DNA of 8,706 nucleotides, taken from positions 1 through 8,706 of the forward strand of contig JAPLLP010000109.1 of NCBI GenBank assembly GCA_026387515.1, read 5' to 3'. Under the pieces are notes generated by a model. It had not been told where the DNA came from. It did not search any database and worked only from the letters and a program-made list of their open reading frames with translations. Both the position numbers and the translations under genes were made by a program. Source of the DNA: Candidatus Omnitrophota bacterium. GTDB lineage: Bacteria > Omnitrophota > Koll11 > Gygaellales > Profunditerraquicolaceae. Shown here piece after piece: positions 7,144 through 8,706 of the stretch (positions are counted from its first letter, which is position 1; the number at the start of each line of letters is the position of its first letter).

Positions 7144-8348
7144 TGAACGCCTATCAGTATATCGCTAAAGACAGAAACGGTCGCGCTGTAACCGGCATTA
7201 TAGAGAGTGGTTCTGAGCCGGAGGCAGTCCAGCTTTTGCATAACAAGAGTTTAGTGGTTATCTCCATTAAGGAGTCTAAAAAGATAGTGACGGCTAAGGG
7301 TCAGGGGGGCAGGGTAAGGCTGGAAGACCTGGTGGTCTTTTCCCGCCAATTAGCTACTTTGGTAGACGCGGGGATTCCTTTAGTGCAATCATTAGGTATT
7401 TTGGGCGAACAGGTTGAAAATAAAACCTTAAAAAGAGCGGTGATTCTCATCCGTCAGGATATCGAAGGAGGGATGAGTTTTTGCGATGCCCTGTCAAAGC
7501 ATCCGAAGATTTTTTCTGAATTTTATGTCAATATGTGCCGTTCGGGAGAAGCCTCGGGTATGCTGGATGAGATCCTGGATAGGCTCGCTACGTATCTGGA
7601 GAAGACCGCTTCGCTTAACCGTAAGGTAGCCTCGAGCCTGGTGTATCCGGCGGTGGTGGTGAGCATGGCGATAATCATTACCGGGATATTGCTGTTGAAG
7701 GTGGTGCCTACTTTTAAAAGCATCTTTGATGTTTTAGGCGGAGAGCTGCCTTTGCCTACCCGTATCCTTATCGGGGTAAGTGATATTTTGCGGCAGGCTT
7801 TTGTATTCATAGTGGTTTTTGTGGGATTTGCCGTTTTTTCTTTTAAAAAATACATAGATACCCCTAAAGGCCGGTATAATTTTGATTCCATGAAATTAAA
7901 GATTTTTATCTTGGGCGACCTTTTGCGCAAGGTGGCAGTGGCTAAATTTTCGCGCACCTTTTCCACTTTGATAAAAAGCGGGGTTACGGCACTGGCGGCT
8001 TTAGAGATTGTGGCTAAGACTTCCGGTAATAAAGTTATTGAAGAGGCGGTTTTGTCCAGCCGTACCGCAGTCCGGGAAGGCGAGGCTATTTCGCAGCCGC
8101 TGGCAAAAAGCGGGGTATTTCCGCCAATGGTTTGTCGGATGATCGGAGTAGGAGAGACTACCGGCCAGCTGGAAAAGATGCTTTCTAAAATTGCCGATTT
8201 TTATGATGATGAAGTGGATGCTTCGGTAGCGGGATTGACCAGCATGATCGAACCGGTGGTTATCGCATTCTTGGGTATTGTCATTGGGAGTATCGTTATT
8301 TCCCTGTTCCTGCCGATATTGAAGATTACCCAGCTGATCTCGCATTAG
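7143..8348 (+). CDS. pilC: PilC/GspF-type inner-membrane platform protein
   Basis: The 401-residue protein has the normal length and layout of the PilC/GspF family: a short N-terminal region (YQYIAKDRNGRAVTGIIES), a first T2SSF domain (about 64-187, opening with FSRQLATLVDAGIPLVQSL), and a second one (about 267-388, FSRTFSTLIKSGVTALAAL). Three membrane helices are visible at about 167-190, 218-237 and 370-393. EASGMLDEIL and GETTGQLEKML are the matching conserved loops of the two repeats. It should sit in the cytoplasmic membrane and couple PilB ATP hydrolysis to pilin insertion. The ATG overlaps the second pilB stop in TAATG, with GAGGAA only two bases upstream, consistent with translational coupling. 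It is the last gene of the cluster within the window. No inserted or missing segments are seen. The gspF alternative is not excluded. Confidence 0.95.
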   Translation: MNAYQYIAKDRNGRAVTGIIESGSEPEAVQLLHNKSLVVISIKESKKIVTAKGQGGRVRLEDLVVFSRQLATLVDAGIPLVQSLGILGEQVENKTLKRAVILIRQDIEGGMSFCDALSKHPKIFSEFYVNMCRSGEASGMLDEILDRLATYLEKTASLNRKVASSLVYPAVVVSMAIIITGILLLKVVPTFKSIFDVLGGELPLPTRILIGVSDILRQAFVFIVVFVGFAVFSFKKYIDTPKGRYNFDSMKLKIFILGDLLRKVAVAKFSRTFSTLIKSGVTALAALEIVAKTSGNKVIEEAVLSSRTAVREGEAISQPLAKSGVFPPMVCRMIGVGETTGQLEKMLSKIADFYDDEVDASVAGLTSMIEPVVIAFLGIVIGSIVISLFLPILKITQLISH

Positions 8349-8359
8349 ACAGTAGTCTA

Positions 8360-8390
8360 CACACCTCGCCCAATCGGAAGGGCGAGTGTG
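8360..8390. repeat. Palindromic element copy B, hairpin after pilC
   Basis: CACACCTCGCCC (8360-8371) pairs with GGGCGAGTGTG (8380-8390) through 11 base pairs, with one bulged C at 8364 and an 8-nt loop (AATCGGAA). It begins 12 bases after the pilC stop. Position and stability suit a 3' end or mRNA-stabilising hairpin, but no U-tract follows (CACTTTCTGTG), so it is not a standard intrinsic terminator. Arms, bulge position and the trailing CACT are shared with copy A at 1776-1859. Confidence 0.6.
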
Positions 8391-8402
8391 CACTTTCTGT
8401 GC

Positions 8403-8458
8403 TACCGGCCAATCCGCCGCAGCAAGCGGCGCACCAATCCATCCGATAGGATTGGGTA
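8403..8458. repeat. Second palindromic cluster after pilC with a duplicated pairing arm
   Basis: CGCCGC (8415-8420) pairs with GCGGCG (8426-8431) over a 5-nt loop. CCAATCC occurs twice (8409-8415 and 8434-8440), and either copy can pair with GGATTGG (8449-8455). Pairing with the first copy displaces the outer bases of the CGCCGC hairpin, since 8415 is shared, and adds TA/TA-type contacts at the ends. No protein-coding potential is convincing here. With copy B this accounts for most of the 8349-8460 interval. Confidence 0.45.
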
Positions 8459-8550
8459 CCATATGGCGGGGCGTTAGGTATTCTTTCAGGCATAGTAACT
8501 AGCTTAAAATACAAAGGCTTGCGTTGTTAAAAAAATATTATAAAAAAAAC

Positions 8551-8578
8551 TTGACAAAAATGAATAATAATGTACAAT
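8551..8578 (+). promoter_or_regulatory. Near-consensus sigma-70 promoter for a gene beyond the window
   Basis: A perfect TTGACA (8551-8556) and TACAAT (8573-8578, five of six) are spaced by 16 nt. The 30 bases upstream are nearly all A and T (8526-8549), like an UP element. The inverted repeat GTAC-aatta-GTAC (8572-8584) overlaps the -10 box and could be an operator or chance. Predicted start is near 8585. No open frame begins close by, so a 5' leader of more than 100 nt is implied. By analogy with pilus clusters the target could be a pilin gene, but that lies outside the window. Confidence 0.65.
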
Positions 8579-8613
8579 TAGTACTCCCTAAGAGAAAATG
8601 GGGGATTACAAAC

Positions 8614-8631
8614 TTATTGTGAGAACAATAA
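8614..8631. repeat. Perfect inverted repeat TTATTGT-gaga-ACAATAA
   Basis: Seven perfectly paired bases close a GAGA tetraloop, a stable GNRA-type loop in RNA. It lies about 30 bases into the predicted transcript from the 8551-8578 promoter. It could act as a 5' stabilising hairpin or, as DNA, a symmetric operator just downstream of the transcription start. The sequence alone does not decide between them. Confidence 0.45.
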
Positions 8632-8640
8632 TAAATAGCA

Positions 8641-8668
8641 TTGACAAATTAGAGCAGTAGAGTAAAAC
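8641..8668 (+). promoter_or_regulatory. Possible second, weaker promoter
   Basis: A perfect TTGACA (8641-8646) is followed 16 nt later by TAAAAC (8663-8668), which matches only four of six -10 bases. It would give a shorter transcript of the same downstream gene. It is a tentative call because the -10 is poor. Confidence 0.25.
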
Positions 8669-8706
8669 CGACTTTAAGGCGCTAAATAAATTTTGAGGCG
8701 TCCCGG

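Larger units (their letters stand above)
8585..8706 (+). other. AT-rich untranslated leader of the next gene, partial
   Basis: Downstream of the 8551-8578 promoter I see no convincing gene start before the window ends. The stretch holds a 7-bp hairpin (8614-8631), a second TTGACA (8641-8646) and, near the right edge, two GGCG-containing segments (AAGGCGC at 8675 onward and GAGGCGTC at 8695 onward) in AT-rich surroundings. These could be part of a structured RNA cut by the window edge. I do not recognise a riboswitch class. Confidence 0.35.

Noticed and set aside
8360..8400. Standard Rho-independent terminator after pilC
   Set aside because: The hairpin is strong but is followed by CACTTTCTGTG without a run of T, so it is listed as a palindromic element and not as a terminator.
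8001..8514. Minus-strand open frames over the end of pilC and the following palindromes
   Set aside because: They run antisense to conserved PilC sequence and through GC-rich inverted repeats, which generate Cys/Trp/Arg-rich nonsense translations. No domain is recognisable.
8614..8631. Lac- or Rex-type operator
   Set aside because: TTGTGAG resembles half of such sites, but the spacing and the other half do not match, so only a generic inverted repeat is reported.
8598..8660. Short open frame of 20 codons (MGDYKLIVRTIINSIDKLEQ) in the right-hand leader
   Set aside because: There is only a weak purine stretch before the ATG, it overlaps a perfect hairpin and a TTGACA, and no known peptide is recognised. 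A leader peptide is possible but unsupported.

Overview
The window looks like a chromosomal stretch of an uncultured Gram-negative-type bacterium. The architecture (a B12-binding-like radical SAM protein, then a type IV pilus operon with tandem PilB ATPases, weak Shine-Dalgarno use and GC-rich palindromes between genes) reminds me of Candidatus Omnitrophota or a related PVC-side lineage. That placement is an inference from style, not from any marker gene, and is held with modest confidence.

Layout. Bases 3-1715 carry the 3' part of a radical SAM gene of unknown function, whose true start lies left of the window. A good promoter (TTGAGG, 17-nt spacer, TATAAT, 1702-1730) overlaps its last codons and should start a roughly 140-nt structured leader. 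The leader is followed by a strong ribosome binding site and a five-gene, same-strand cluster with gaps of 9 nt or less: a membrane HAMP-GAF-GGDEF protein with a ruined GGDEF signature (1879-3258), a stand-alone MshEN-domain gene broken by a frameshifting deletion (3268-3694), two consecutive PilB/GspE-type ATPases (3701-5404 and 5410-7143), and a PilC/GspF-type platform protein (7143-8348). Bases 8349-8706 have no convincing gene: they hold a GC-rich palindromic element (8360-8460), then an AT-rich near-consensus promoter (8551-8578) whose product lies beyond the right edge.

How it works together. PilB hexamers power pilus or pseudopilus assembly through the membrane platform PilC; the GGDEF-derived protein and the MshEN domains point to control by cyclic di-GMP. 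Here the GGDEF protein appears catalytically dead, the MshEN sequences of both ATPases have lost most of their signature glycines, and the stand-alone MshEN protein, which keeps the best motif, is frameshifted. The c-di-GMP link of this operon may therefore be vestigial or rewired.

The most unusual signal is non-coding. The leader at 1737-1878 and the palindrome after pilC share a bulged stem (ACACCT[G/C]GCCCA paired with GGGC[C/G]AGTGT). Both base differences within the shared stem are compensatory, and in the leader this stem competes with another perfect 9-bp hairpin. This could be an undescribed RNA element or a dispersed palindromic repeat family; a genome-wide search would separate the two.
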